Shown piece by piece: positions 16,205 through 24,846 of a stretch of DNA of 32,243 nucleotides. The translations under genes and the position numbers were made by a program. The notes below the pieces were generated by a model. The model saw only the letters and a program-made list of their open reading frames with translations, did no database searches and was not told the origin of the DNA. Origin of the DNA: a virus. Within the stretch, counting starts at the first letter, position 1; each line of letters opens with the position of its first letter. The stretch spans positions 1 to 32,243 of IMG/VR virus record IMGVR_UViG_3300020207_000096. The stretch is one strand, 5' to 3'.

Positions 16205-18484
16205 ATGGCAGAAAGAATTGTATCACCTGGAGTATTTACGAGAGAAAATGACTTATCGTTTTTAGCACAAGGTGTAGGAGAAATCGGTGCAGCGTTTATT
16301 GGACCATTTAAACAAGGTCCTGCGTTTGTACCCACAGTAGTTCGAACTCAATCGGAGTTTGAAGAAAAATTTGGTACACCTGATGGTACTTACTATACAG
16401 AGTATGCAGTGCAGAATTATTTAAGAGAAGCTGGAACTGCAACAATCGTTAGAGTTGCAGGTGTAGGTGGTTATCAACAAGTTGCACCTATTGGTATTGC
16501 AACATCTGGTTCAAACGGATTTAAATTAATTTCAACACTTCATTCAACCGATAATGGTGATGCTGAAGTAGGATTTAGTGGATTTACTATTTCTGATTTA
16601 GCAGAAACTGGTTCATTTGTTGTTAGTGGTTCTGGTATTGGTGAAGTTTCTTCATCTATTTTACCTTCTGCTGGAAATGATGTAACTGATGTATTTGGAA
16701 CATCTGCAAGAGGGCCAAAAGATGCATATGTATATTCTTACTTTGAAAATGCAGCTAGTGGTAGTGGAGACGCAAATGTAATTTCAGCAATCTCACTACC
16801 AACTCAAGACTTCACATATGATGCATCATCTGCAAATACACCATGGGTCAAATCACAATTAATCTCCGGTGAAAGATATGACTTATTTAGATTCCATACT
16901 TTAGGGCATGGAAATGGTGAAAATAGAAGATTTAAAGTTTCTATCTCTGGTGTTAAGGCAGCAGGTGAGGATGGTGGAACAGATTATTCAGTATTTACTG
17001 TAACAATTCGTTCATTCTCTGATACTGACAAGAGAAAAGTAGTATTAGAAACTTTTAATAATGTAAACCTTGACCCAGACTCTGCAAACTATATCGCAAG
17101 AGTAATTGGTGATAGATATTATACAGTTGATTCAAATGGTAAAATTACTGAAAATGGTGATTGGGTAAATAACTCATCATACATTAGAGTAGAAGTAGGT
17201 GCTCAAGGTTCTTACCCAGTATCTGCTGCTCCATTCGGACACGGTGCATATGAGTTACCTATCAAGGCAACTGATTCAAGTATTGTTCCAACTGTAACTT
17301 ACCAAACAACTTCAAATGGAAATACAACTGGTAATCCTTATCAGTATGCTGGTATTAACTTTGAAACAACTGGTGTAAAGAAAGACAATTTAAATTATCT
17401 AAATCCGATTCCTGATGGTGCTGGAACTGGTTCAAATGTAGATTTTGGATTTGATTCTCAACTTTCATTAGAAATGACTGGTTCTGCAACTGAAGATATG
17501 GTTAAGAGACAATTTTCACTTGCATTCCAAGGTGGATTTGATGGTATGGCTCCTACAAGAGAAATTGCATTAGGAAGTTCAATCTCATCTGGTAATTCAC
17601 AAGGATTTGATTTAACTGATTCTACTGCTAGTGGTTCAGTTGCATACAAGAAGGCAATCGATGCAATCTCAAATCAAGATGAGTATGATATTAACATGGT
17701 AGTAACACCTGGTATTGTAAGAAGATTACACCCAGCAGTAACTACTGATGTGATTGATATGGTAGAGGCAAGACAAGATGCATTCTTTATCTCTGACTTA
17801 ACTGGAGTGAGTGATACAATTGCACAAGTAACTACTCAAGCTAACTCAATCGATTCGAACTATGTAGGTTCTTATTATCCTTGGGTTAAGACAGTAGATA
17901 CAAATACTAACAAATTAATTTCAGTTCCACCTTCAGTATTGTTACCTGCAGTATTTGCTGCTAACGATGCAATTGCAGCTGAGTGGTTTGCTCCTGCTGG
18001 TTTGAATAGAGGTGGTATTATTGGTGCAGTATCAGTATTGAATAGATTAACTCACTCTGAAAGAGATACTTTATATGAAAACAAAGTAAACCCAATTGCT
18101 TCATTCCCAGGACAAGGTATTGTTGCATTTGGACAAAAGACTCTACAAGATAAGGCTTCTGCATTAGATAGAATCAATGTAAGAAGATTGTTGATTGCAG
18201 TTAAGAAGTTTGTTGCAAGTACTTCAAGATACTTGGTATTCGAACAAAACACTGCTCAAACAAGAGGTAGATTTATCAATACAGTACAACCTTATTTAGA
18301 GGGTATCCAACAAAGACAAGGATTGTATGCATTCAAAGTGGTTATGGATGAAACTAACAACACACCTGATGTAGTTGATAGAAACATACTTGCTGGACAG
18401 ATTTTCTTACAACCTGCTAAGACTGCTGAATTCATCGTAATTGATTTCAACATCTTACCAACTGGGGCATCTTTCTCGGCATAA
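16205..18484 (+). CDS. Contractile tail sheath protein (T4 gp18-like)
   Basis: 759 residues, somewhat longer than T4 gp18 (659). The N terminus MAERIVSPGVFTRENDLSF carries the SPGV...E signature of myophage sheath proteins, followed by IGPFKQGPAFVPTVV and a Glu-Phe-rich segment typical of the first domain. The C-terminal domain has INVRRLLIAVKKFVAST, a conserved helix of sheath families, then FEQNT and a final FIVIDFNILPTGASF strand that in other sheaths makes the inter-subunit handshake. The middle is a variable beta-rich insertion that likely faces outward. The tube gene follows directly, as in T4. It polymerises around the tube and contracts during injection. Confidence 0.93.
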   Translation: MAERIVSPGVFTRENDLSFLAQGVGEIGAAFIGPFKQGPAFVPTVVRTQSEFEEKFGTPDGTYYTEYAVQNYLREAGTATIVRVAGVGGYQQVAPIGIATSGSNGFKLISTLHSTDNGDAEVGFSGFTISDLAETGSFVVSGSGIGEVSSSILPSAGNDVTDVFGTSARGPKDAYVYSYFENAASGSGDANVISAISLPTQDFTYDASSANTPWVKSQLISGERYDLFRFHTLGHGNGENRRFKVSISGVKAAGEDGGTDYSVFTVTIRSFSDTDKRKVVLETFNNVNLDPDSANYIARVIGDRYYTVDSNGKITENGDWVNNSSYIRVEVGAQGSYPVSAAPFGHGAYELPIKATDSSIVPTVTYQTTSNGNTTGNPYQYAGINFETTGVKKDNLNYLNPIPDGAGTGSNVDFGFDSQLSLEMTGSATEDMVKRQFSLAFQGGFDGMAPTREIALGSSISSGNSQGFDLTDSTASGSVAYKKAIDAISNQDEYDINMVVTPGIVRRLHPAVTTDVIDMVEARQDAFFISDLTGVSDTIAQVTTQANSIDSNYVGSYYPWVKTVDTNTNKLISVPPSVLLPAVFAANDAIAAEWFAPAGLNRGGIIGAVSVLNRLTHSERDTLYENKVNPIASFPGQGIVAFGQKTLQDKASALDRINVRRLLIAVKKFVASTSRYLVFEQNTAQTRGRFINTVQPYLEGIQQRQGLYAFKVVMDETNNTPDVVDRNILAGQIFLQPAKTAEFIVIDFNILPTGASFSA

Positions 18485-18505
18485 GATAAAAAAATGAACA
18501 ACTAA

Positions 18506-18513
18506 TATTTATT
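18506..18513 (+). promoter_or_regulatory. TATTTATT box before the tube gene
   Basis: AATATTTATTAG in the 52-base gap between sheath and tube, ending 23 bases before the tube ATG. One base from the consensus of the other boxes. It would let the tube be transcribed separately from the sheath, as expected for a protein needed in high copy number. Confidence 0.4.
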
Positions 18514-18536
18514 AGTATAAAAGGGAAAATAATAAA

Positions 18537-19025
18537 ATGGCAGAAGTATTAGAATTTAACGAAATGTTCTTTACCAACTTCGAACCGAAGATGAAGAACA
18601 GATACATCATGGAGATTGATGGTATTCAGTCGTACTTAATTAAGGCAGCAAGTAGACCAGCTATCAATTTCGAAACTGTAAAGTTAGACCACATCAACAC
18701 TTATAGAAAACTACAAGGTAAAGGTGAGTGGCAAGATATCGAAATTACTCTATATGACCCAATCGTTCCAAGTGGAGCACAACAAGTGATGGAATGGGTA
18801 AGATTAGGGTATGAATCTTTAACTGGTAGAAAAGGATATGCAGATTTCTACAAAAAAGATATCGATTTCTATATGTTAGGTCCAGTTGGTGATAAAATTG
18901 AACAATGGAAACTGAAAGGTGCTTTCATTGCTGCTGCTAATTTCAATGACTTGGCATTCGACTCTAATGACCCTGCTGAAATTTCACTAACATTGGCATA
19001 CGATTACGCTGTGTTAGAGTTTTAA
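18537..19025 (+). CDS. Tail tube protein (T4 gp19-like)
   Basis: 162 residues, against 163 for T4 gp19. It starts MAEVLEFNEMFFTNFEPKMKNR, reaches a NRYIMEIDGI strand and a FETVKLDHINTYRKLQGKGEW segment, and has EITLYDPIVPSGAQQVMEWV, all in the order of the myophage tube fold. The C terminus is a beta strand (EISLTLAYDYAVLEF). It stacks in hexamers to form the inner tail tube inside the sheath encoded just upstream. A strong terminator follows 33 bases after the stop, so the sheath-tube pair is closed off from the downstream tail genes, fitting its high copy requirement. Confidence 0.93.
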   Translation: MAEVLEFNEMFFTNFEPKMKNRYIMEIDGIQSYLIKAASRPAINFETVKLDHINTYRKLQGKGEWQDIEITLYDPIVPSGAQQVMEWVRLGYESLTGRKGYADFYKKDIDFYMLGPVGDKIEQWKLKGAFIAAANFNDLAFDSNDPAEISLTLAYDYAVLEF

Positions 19026-19057
19026 GATATTATCCACTACTATCTATATATTTGAAG

Positions 19058-19084
19058 AAGGTTCTCTTTGTGAGAACCTTTTTT
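19058..19084 (+). terminator. Rho-independent terminator after the tube gene
   Basis: AAGGTTCTC (19058-19066) pairs perfectly with GAGAACCTT (19072-19080) around a 5-base loop, followed immediately by a T run through 19084. Confidence 0.9.
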
Positions 19085-19110
19085 CATTTTACAACTTTTT
19101 TATTTCCATA

Positions 19111-19118
19111 TACTTATA
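19111..19118 (+). promoter_or_regulatory. TACTTATA box before the gp26-like gene
   Basis: A one-base variant of the TATTTATA box located between the terminator and the ATG at 19143, 24 bases before the start. AAAGG lies 6 bases upstream of the ATG. Confidence 0.35.
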
Positions 19119-19142
19119 TATACAAACAAATAAAGGTTAATT

Positions 19143-19916
19143 ATGAGCGAAAATAAATTCGATTTCCCAACCGAGGTAGTGGATTTACCATCAAAGGGAT
19201 TAGTTTATCCAGAAGGACATCCTTTAAGAAAAGGAAATGTTGAAATTAAATACATGACTGCAAGAGAAGAAGATATTCTTGCATCTCAATCTTTAATTAA
19301 AAAGGGTATAGTTTTAGATAAACTATTTGAATCAGTTGTTGTAGAACCAGGTGTTGATATAAATGATATCTTTATCGGTGATAAAAATGCAATTCTTTTA
19401 GCAACAAGAGTAATGGGTTATGGTTCTGATTATGTTGTTGAGGTAACTGACCCATCTACATTAGAATTACAAAAAGTAACTATTGATTTATCAAAGGTAA
19501 AAACCAGAGATTTTAATGAAGAGTTACTCAATGGTGATAACCTATATAAGTTTACTTTACCAAAAAGTGGAACTGAATTAGAATTTAAACTTCTAACACA
19601 TGGTGATGAGATTGAAATTAGTAAAGAAAACCAAGCATTAGCTAGATTATATAAAGGAAAGGGAGATGCTACATTTGATGTAACAACTCGTTTAAAGTAT
19701 ATGATTCAATCAGTAGATGGTAACCAAGATAGAGGATTCATTACTAAATGGGTACAAAATTCATTCCTAGCATTAGACACTAAAGCATTCAGAAAATTTG
19801 TGAAAGGGTTAAGTCCTGATATGGATTTAACATTCAACTTTGTTTCAGAGTTGACGGGTGAAGAGGAGGCACTCGATATCCCGTTTGGGGTATCGTTTTT
19901 TTACCCTTCCGAATGA
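19143..19916 (+). CDS. gp26-like tail/baseplate assembly protein, upstream frame of a likely frameshift pair
   Basis: 257 residues. VVDLPSKGLVYPEGHPLRKGNVEIKYM near the N terminus and DIFIGDKNAILLATRVMGYGSDY are signatures of the T4 gp26-type (T4_baseplate) family found upstream of the tape measure gene. In T4 gp26 is a baseplate hub protein; in related phages this slot is occupied by tail assembly chaperones that bind the tape measure protein. The frame ends at TGA 19914-19916, fifteen bases after a TTTTTTT tract (19896-19902), and a second open frame overlaps the end. The family C-terminal segment with a GFTWxDVYxMPxxxRxFY pattern is in that second frame, so the full-length protein probably needs a frameshift. 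The unshifted product ends FFYPSE. Confidence 0.75.
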   Translation: MSENKFDFPTEVVDLPSKGLVYPEGHPLRKGNVEIKYMTAREEDILASQSLIKKGIVLDKLFESVVVEPGVDINDIFIGDKNAILLATRVMGYGSDYVVEVTDPSTLELQKVTIDLSKVKTRDFNEELLNGDNLYKFTLPKSGTELEFKLLTHGDEIEISKENQALARLYKGKGDATFDVTTRLKYMIQSVDGNQDRGFITKWVQNSFLALDTKAFRKFVKGLSPDMDLTFNFVSELTGEEEALDIPFGVSFFYPSE

Positions 19917-20109
19917 TTATAGTATCCAACTTCACAACCAAATTTGGGAGTTGGTTAACTTTGGTAACGGATTTACTTGGAGAGATGTTTACTTCATGCC
20001 TATACAATGGAGAAAGTTCTATTTCAATAAGTTATTAGAGTTAAAAAAGAAAGAAGCAGAAGAACATAAGAAAATAGAAAGAAAGTCAAAGGTGAGGGTT
20101 AGGAAATAA
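19858..20109 (+). CDS. Overlapping downstream frame of the gp26-like gene, probably expressed by frameshifting
   Basis: This frame, offset +1 from the gp26-like frame, opens after a stop at 19852-19854 and ends at TAA 20107-20109. Its only early initiation codon is a GTG at 19858 without a usable ribosome-binding site, and the residues before the T tract (KRRHSISRLGYR) look like non-coding shadow. After the tract the sequence becomes protein-like: IQLHNQIWELVN, then GFTWRDVYFMPIQWRKFYFN and a Lys/Glu-rich helix. That segment looks like the C-terminal part of gp26-like proteins. A +1 slip on TTT would give a product of about 321 residues (253+68); a -2 slip gives 322. A sequencing error in the homopolymer is the main alternative. 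Confidence 0.6.
   Translation: MKRRHSISRLGYRFFTLPNDYSIQLHNQIWELVNFGNGFTWRDVYFMPIQWRKFYFNKLLELKKKEAEEHKKIERKSKVRVRK
19896..19903 (+). other. Candidate ribosomal slippage site (TTTTTTTA)
   Basis: Seven T residues read TTT TTT TAC in the gp26-like frame. A P-site Phe tRNA can re-pair with TTT after moving +1 or -2, both of which enter the overlapping frame. AGGAGG, a perfect Shine-Dalgarno-like string, lies at 19864-19869, 26 bases upstream, which is further than in well-studied frameshift sites. Confidence 0.5.
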
Positions 20110-20125
20110 TCCTCACTTTTTTTTT
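20092..20125 (+). terminator. Rho-independent terminator overlapping the stop codon of the frameshift ORF
   Basis: GTGAGGGTTA (20092-20101) pairs with TAATCCTCAC (20107-20116) through ten base pairs including one G-T, with a 5-base loop, followed by nine T residues (20117-20125). The last codons and the TAA of the preceding frame form part of the hairpin. Confidence 0.9.
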
Positions 20126-20131
20126 ATCCAA

Positions 20132-20139
20132 TATTTATA
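20132..20139 (+). promoter_or_regulatory. TATTTATA box leading the tape-measure/baseplate operon
   Basis: AATATTTATAG immediately after the terminator and 28 bases before the ATG at 20168. It is the only promoter-like element I see for the seven kilobases of closely spaced genes that follow. Confidence 0.5.
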
Positions 20140-20167
20140 GTTGTATAAAACTATAAAGAGATTACCC

Positions 20168-20377
20168 ATGTCAAAACAAAAAACAAACGAAGGTTTATTT
20201 GGTGCAGCCAAAAAGTTTTCTGATTCATTTTTTGATGGACTAAAATCCAATGCTACAAATCGAGCATTAAAACAGGCGGAAAAAAATAAAAAAGTTCCAC
20301 CTCCAATCATTAAAAAAATGAAAGAAATCGATAAGTTAGCCAAAGAGCTAGAAGATGATTTAAAATATTACCAATAG
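20168..20377 (+). CDS. Small basic protein preceding the tape measure gene
   Basis: 69 residues from the ATG at 20168; a longer reading from TTG at 20141 overlaps the promoter box and is rejected. An AAAGAGA stretch precedes the ATG. The protein is Lys-rich and predicted helical, with GLFGAAKKFSDSFFDGLKS near the start and PPPIIKKMKEIDKLAKELEDDL near the end. It ends in TAG, ten bases before the tape measure ATG. Function is not recognised; its size, position and helical character would suit a small tape-measure partner or assembly factor. Confidence 0.65.
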   Translation: MSKQKTNEGLFGAAKKFSDSFFDGLKSNATNRALKQAEKNKKVPPPIIKKMKEIDKLAKELEDDLKYYQ

Positions 20378-20387
20378 TATACATTAG

Positions 20388-22778
20388 ATGGCCTCAAGTG
20401 ATGAAATAAAAAAATTAAAGGAAAACGTTGCAGCTGCCAAAGCTGAAATGGATAGACTATTAGGCACTGAAAACGAGCTTGGAAGGGCTAGGGTAAAGGG
20501 CACAAAAGAGTATAAAAACCAGGTAACAATATTAAAAGAAAACAACGAGCAATTAAAGGAAATACAAGCAAAGACTAAAATAATAGTAGATACTTTAATT
20601 CAACAAGAAGGTAAATTAAAAGGACTAACTGGTATACAGGCTTCATTAGTTGAATTAGATAGAAAGAGGCTAAATTCTCAACAAACATTAGGTTCGGTAA
20701 CACAAGATAGTATTAATTCAGTTGCATCAGCAACACAAGAATTGTTATCAATGTCAGCTGAAGATGAAATAAGTAGAGCAAAAAAATTAGCAGATATAAA
20801 TGACCAAATTGAACTATTAAGAGAAAATGAGGAGGTTAATCAAGATATAATAAATACTCTTGAACAGCAAAGAGATATTGCAGAAAGAATGTCTTCACTA
20901 ACCGAAAAACAACAAGGTTATTTAAATAAACAACTTAAAGTATATGAGAGTATAAAAGACACCGTTGGTGGTATTTTTGATACAGCAGACCTACTATTAT
21001 CAACAGGCCTTGGTAAATTAGGTGCTGTATTTATAGCAGGTGGAGCTGCTGGAAAGAAATTATTAGAAACTTCAAGACAATTAGGTAGTTCTTTATTAGA
21101 TACTTCAAATATATCAACAACTTTATTTTCAACAATATTTCCAAATGCAGTTGAAACTACAAAATCTCTTTCAAAAGAATTTGGTGGATTAAGTGATGTA
21201 TCAGCACTAACACAATTTAGAACTAATGCACTTGCTACAAATTTAGGAATAAGTGCAAGTGAGGCTGCTGGATTAACTGGTTCTTTTGCTAGATTAAATG
21301 ATGGGTCTGCAAAAACAGCACAAAACTTAATTCAGTCTACTAAAAACCTTGCAGAACAAAATGGATTAGTTCCTGCTGATGTAATGGCTGATGTAGCAAA
21401 TTCTGCTGAACAATTTGCATTATTTGGAAAAAATGGTGGTAAGAATATTGCTGAGGCTGCCATTGCTGCTAGTAAGTTGGGGGTTTCAATGCAACAAGTT
21501 TCTGGTATTGCTGATAACCTTTTAGATTTTGAAAATTCAATTAATGCAGAATTAGAACTTGGTGCAATGTTAGGTAGAAATATCAATTTAGATAGAGCCA
21601 GAGCATTAGCATATGAAGGAGATATAGGTGGTGCAGTTAGAGAAACACTTTCATCGTTAGGTGGTATAGAAGAATTCAATAAAATGGATTACTTCCAAAA
21701 GAAACAAACCGCAGCATTATTAGGTGTATCTGTTGCAGAATTCCAAAAAATGGCTGACAATGCAGATAAATTAGGTAAAAATGGAGAAATAACAGTAACT
21801 AATTATGAAAAATTTGCAAACACTGCAAAATCAGTAGGTTCACAACTATTTAGTGGAATGCAAGCAATGGGCAGTATGGCTATTGCAGCAGGTCAAATGG
21901 GTATTAATCTTAAAAGTAGTGGTGGTATATTACAAAAATTTAAATCATACTTTGGTAAAGGACCGAAAGGTCCACTTAAAGCTGATGGTACACCTGATAT
22001 GAGATTTAAGAGTAATAAAACTGCCCCAATGAAATCCTTATCAGATAAAGCAAATCCAGCTTCTAAAGGTGGAATGATGGATTCTATGTCTAAAATCAAT
22101 ATGAATGCAGTTCTTAAAGGTGCTGCAGCAATGGTAATTGTAGCTGGTGCTGTATTTGTATTTGGAAAAGCAGTACAAGAATTTATGAAGGTTAGTTGGG
22201 AAGCAGTTGGAATGGCGGTGGTATCGATGTTATCTTTAGTTGGTGCTGTTGCCCTATTGGGTGCTATTATGATGAGTGGAGTTGGTGCAGTAGCAATTTT
22301 AGCTGGAGCAGCAGCAATGTTAGTAATAGCGGCATCAGTATTGGTATTAGGACATGCACTTCAAGCGATAGGAACTGGATTTGAAATGATGGCTAGTGGT
22401 ATCGGAACTTTAATGCCACAATTAATGTCTGTAGCTACAACAATTAGTGGATTAGTACTATTAATCCCAGCAATAGCATTATTATCATATTCATTAATGG
22501 GGTTATCAGCTTCGTTAATAGCATTGGGTGTAGCTGGAGTTCTTGCCGCACCAGGATTAATGGCTTTGTCAGTAGTTGGTACTGTTGCAACTGGGTTAAA
22601 TTCATTATTAGGTGGTGATGGTGGTGGTGGTGAAGACCGCGAACTATTAACTGAAATTCAAGGGTTACGAAACGATTTAACCAATGGTAAAGTTGCAGTT
22701 TATATGGATGGACAAAAAGTTGCATCAACCTTATCAAAGGTCTATGATAAAATAGGAAGTAATTCATACGCAGTATAA
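20388..22778 (+). CDS. Tape measure protein
   Basis: 796 residues. The first 190 residues are helical, rich in Glu, Lys and Gln, and coiled-coil-like. The centre is Ala/Gly/Ser-rich with long helices (for example SASEAAGLTGSFARL). Residues about 570-750 form a series of hydrophobic segments such as MVIVAGAVFVFG, LSLVGAVALLGAIMM, AILAGAAAMLVIAASVLVLG and LLIPAIALLSYSL, the membrane-active part typical of tape measure proteins. The family sets tail length, at about 1.5 angstroms per residue in known phages, which would suggest a tail on the order of 120 nm. Position after the gp26-like pair and before tube-initiator-like and hub genes matches the usual order. The next gene starts two bases after the stop. 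Confidence 0.88.
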   Translation: MASSDEIKKLKENVAAAKAEMDRLLGTENELGRARVKGTKEYKNQVTILKENNEQLKEIQAKTKIIVDTLIQQEGKLKGLTGIQASLVELDRKRLNSQQTLGSVTQDSINSVASATQELLSMSAEDEISRAKKLADINDQIELLRENEEVNQDIINTLEQQRDIAERMSSLTEKQQGYLNKQLKVYESIKDTVGGIFDTADLLLSTGLGKLGAVFIAGGAAGKKLLETSRQLGSSLLDTSNISTTLFSTIFPNAVETTKSLSKEFGGLSDVSALTQFRTNALATNLGISASEAAGLTGSFARLNDGSAKTAQNLIQSTKNLAEQNGLVPADVMADVANSAEQFALFGKNGGKNIAEAAIAASKLGVSMQQVSGIADNLLDFENSINAELELGAMLGRNINLDRARALAYEGDIGGAVRETLSSLGGIEEFNKMDYFQKKQTAALLGVSVAEFQKMADNADKLGKNGEITVTNYEKFANTAKSVGSQLFSGMQAMGSMAIAAGQMGINLKSSGGILQKFKSYFGKGPKGPLKADGTPDMRFKSNKTAPMKSLSDKANPASKGGMMDSMSKINMNAVLKGAAAMVIVAGAVFVFGKAVQEFMKVSWEAVGMAVVSMLSLVGAVALLGAIMMSGVGAVAILAGAAAMLVIAASVLVLGHALQAIGTGFEMMASGIGTLMPQLMSVATTISGLVLLIPAIALLSYSLMGLSASLIALGVAGVLAAPGLMALSVVGTVATGLNSLLGGDGGGGEDRELLTEIQGLRNDLTNGKVAVYMDGQKVASTLSKVYDKIGSNSYAV

Positions 22779-22780
22779 CT

Positions 22781-24550
22781 ATGCCTACATTAGAAGAATT
22801 ATTTAAAAGTAAACAATTAGAAAGTCAAGGTGGTAAAACTGCCCAAGAGGTCTATGCGATTAGAAATGGTAATAATATACCATTATCATCCAATTCTCCT
22901 GTAATTAATGCTACTACAATGAAAGCTGTTAATTTATTAAGGCGTAATAATGGTAGTACATTAAGAGAACGAGTATTTGAACAAGAGACAACAGGTATTA
23001 GAATATTAGGTACACTTTCACAACCCCTATTGTATGGGCCTGAATTAGGTAGAATGGTATTAAGAGAAACCTTACCATTATCAGAGATGAAAGCAGAAAC
23101 ATCTGGTGTACTTCCATCAGGTCCTATTGGTAAGGTATTTAAGTCAGTTAGAACTTTTGCTACCAAAACATTAGGCATACCATCTCTTGCAACACCTACA
23201 TTCACAAAAAACTTTTCAGACCCTACAAAGGGTAGTTTGGAAACAACAAATAGTATTCAAAAAGATTACCAAGGTGTATTACAAAATATTAAAGATAGTT
23301 CACAAGGAAGTCTTTTAGGTAGATTGTTAAAAGGTGGAATTGGTTCACTAACTGACCCAAATCAATTAGGTTCTAAAGTAATTGGTGAGGCAATGAAATT
23401 TGGGAAAGGTTTATTGAGAGATAAATTAGTAGGAGGTGGAAATGCCCCATCACAAAATAATTATGATTTTGACAATTTTCCAGGTTTTGCAAACGGAGTT
23501 AAAATAGTAAGAAATTATGGGTCAAACACACAAAATAATTTATTAAGTGCTACAAGTGCAGGAACATCTTTAACTACATTTAATAGTTCACTTCCAAACT
23601 TTGTTAGTGATTCTGGTAAATTTTTTGATGCAGGAGGTTCATCATATTCATCTTTCTTTAAACCAAGTATAACAACTGTTGAAACTAAAAATTTTGGAAT
23701 TTTAGGTAAGGAAACAAGTACATTTGCATTACCAAGTAAATTTGTACAAAAATCTGATGATGCCGAAGAAAATAGAGAATTTGGATTATTAAAAAATTCT
23801 CCATTTCCAGATATTGAATTAAATAAACAAATAAACAGAGCAGGAAAATTATCAAAAGGTCAAATTGAAAAAAGAAAACAAAATTTAGATAATTTTTCTA
23901 AAAATAAAAATAATGAATCATCTTATGGTATTGCTGTAAATACGAGTGGTGTTTATAAAGAATCAGATGGTTTAAATATAGATAATACACCAATAGATGA
24001 ACTTGATACAGTACCTCTTAAATTTACTTCTATACATAGAGGTAGGTCAGTTAATTTTTTATCAACAATAACTGGTTTAACCGAAACACTTTCACCATCA
24101 TGGGATAGTGGTAAATTTATTGGTTCACCATTTAGTTACTACACATATAGTGGAATTGAAAGAAGTGTTTCATTTAACTTTAAAGTATTTTCTTTAAATG
24201 CAGAAGAGCACAAGGCAGGGTGGGATAAAATAAATTTTTTAAATACATTAGTTTTCCCACAAGGATTTTATTCGGAATCATCTGCAATAGTTCCACCATT
24301 TATTAAATTTACGATGGGTGATTTATATAAAGGTAAGTTTGCATTTATAGAATCATTATCACATACATGGTCAGAATCTACACCTTGGGAAATAAATAAA
24401 AAAGTAGATTCTATATCAAATGAAGGTGTAGATATGGAAGGCTATAGATTACCTATGATTACTGATGTTTCCATTACAATTAAATTTTTGGAAAGTAGAA
24501 GTACAACTCAAGGTAGAAGATTATATTCATTTACACCACAAACAAGTTAA
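22781..24550 (+). CDS. Baseplate tube-cap protein (T4 gp48/gp54-like)
   Basis: 589 residues. The N-terminal 400 residues are polar and Ser/Asn/Lys-rich with no recognised domain. The C-terminal 180 residues resemble a tube-like fold: VPLKFTSIHRGRSVNFLS, SPFSYYTYSGIERSVSFNFKV, a helix WDKINFLNTLVFP, then PPFIKFTMGDLYKGKFAFIE and a closing ITDVSITIKFLESR strand. In T4 the tube fold is repeated in gp48 and gp54, which link the baseplate hub to the tube, and the placement between tape measure and gp53/hub genes supports that role. The protein is larger than either T4 counterpart because of the extra N-terminal part. It may instead be a peripheral baseplate subunit. Confidence 0.55.
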   Translation: MPTLEELFKSKQLESQGGKTAQEVYAIRNGNNIPLSSNSPVINATTMKAVNLLRRNNGSTLRERVFEQETTGIRILGTLSQPLLYGPELGRMVLRETLPLSEMKAETSGVLPSGPIGKVFKSVRTFATKTLGIPSLATPTFTKNFSDPTKGSLETTNSIQKDYQGVLQNIKDSSQGSLLGRLLKGGIGSLTDPNQLGSKVIGEAMKFGKGLLRDKLVGGGNAPSQNNYDFDNFPGFANGVKIVRNYGSNTQNNLLSATSAGTSLTTFNSSLPNFVSDSGKFFDAGGSSYSSFFKPSITTVETKNFGILGKETSTFALPSKFVQKSDDAEENREFGLLKNSPFPDIELNKQINRAGKLSKGQIEKRKQNLDNFSKNKNNESSYGIAVNTSGVYKESDGLNIDNTPIDELDTVPLKFTSIHRGRSVNFLSTITGLTETLSPSWDSGKFIGSPFSYYTYSGIERSVSFNFKVFSLNAEEHKAGWDKINFLNTLVFPQGFYSESSAIVPPFIKFTMGDLYKGKFAFIESLSHTWSESTPWEINKKVDSISNEGVDMEGYRLPMITDVSITIKFLESRSTTQGRRLYSFTPQTS

Positions 24551-24552
24551 TA

Positions 24553-24840
24553 ATGGCAAGTAGATATCAAAATAATAAAACAAAAAAATTAAATGATGGG
24601 AGAACTGTATATACTTCTAAAATATATCCAGAAATTCCATTAAGAGATGATGATATTTATGTTGCTAGCGAAACTGGTGATAGATTAGATACACTTGCAT
24701 ATCAATATTACAGAGATGCATCTTTGTGGTGGATAATTGCTGCAGCAAACAATATTCATAATGCACCATTTGGATTAAAAGATGGAACAATATTAAGAAT
24801 TCCACAAAACTATATTGAGATAAATAATAATTTTAAATAA
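24553..24840 (+). CDS. LysM-like baseplate wedge protein (T4 gp53-like)
   Basis: 95 residues, ATG two bases after the previous stop. The core DRLDTLAYQYYRDASLWWIIAAANNI followed by LKDGTILRIPQNY is a LysM-like fold with the YGD-type (here YYRD) and WW-I-A-N-N signature seen in gp53-type and gpX-type baseplate proteins, where it helps join wedges to the hub rather than bind peptidoglycan. It is shorter than T4 gp53 (196 residues) and consists almost only of the LysM part with a short basic N terminus. Confidence 0.72.
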   Translation: MASRYQNNKTKKLNDGRTVYTSKIYPEIPLRDDDIYVASETGDRLDTLAYQYYRDASLWWIIAAANNIHNAPFGLKDGTILRIPQNYIEINNNFK

Positions 24841-24846
24841 TAGGTT

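Noticed and set aside
19858-20109. Independent gene starting at the GTG 19858
   Set aside because: No ribosome-binding site at a usable distance, the first dozen residues do not look coding, and the overlap with a T7 tract makes frameshift expression more likely. Retained as the downstream frame of the gp26-like gene.
20141-20167. TTG at 20141 as the start of the 69-residue protein
   Set aside because: It lies directly after the TATTTATA box, leaving no room for a transcription start; the ATG at 20168 has a purine-rich stretch before it.
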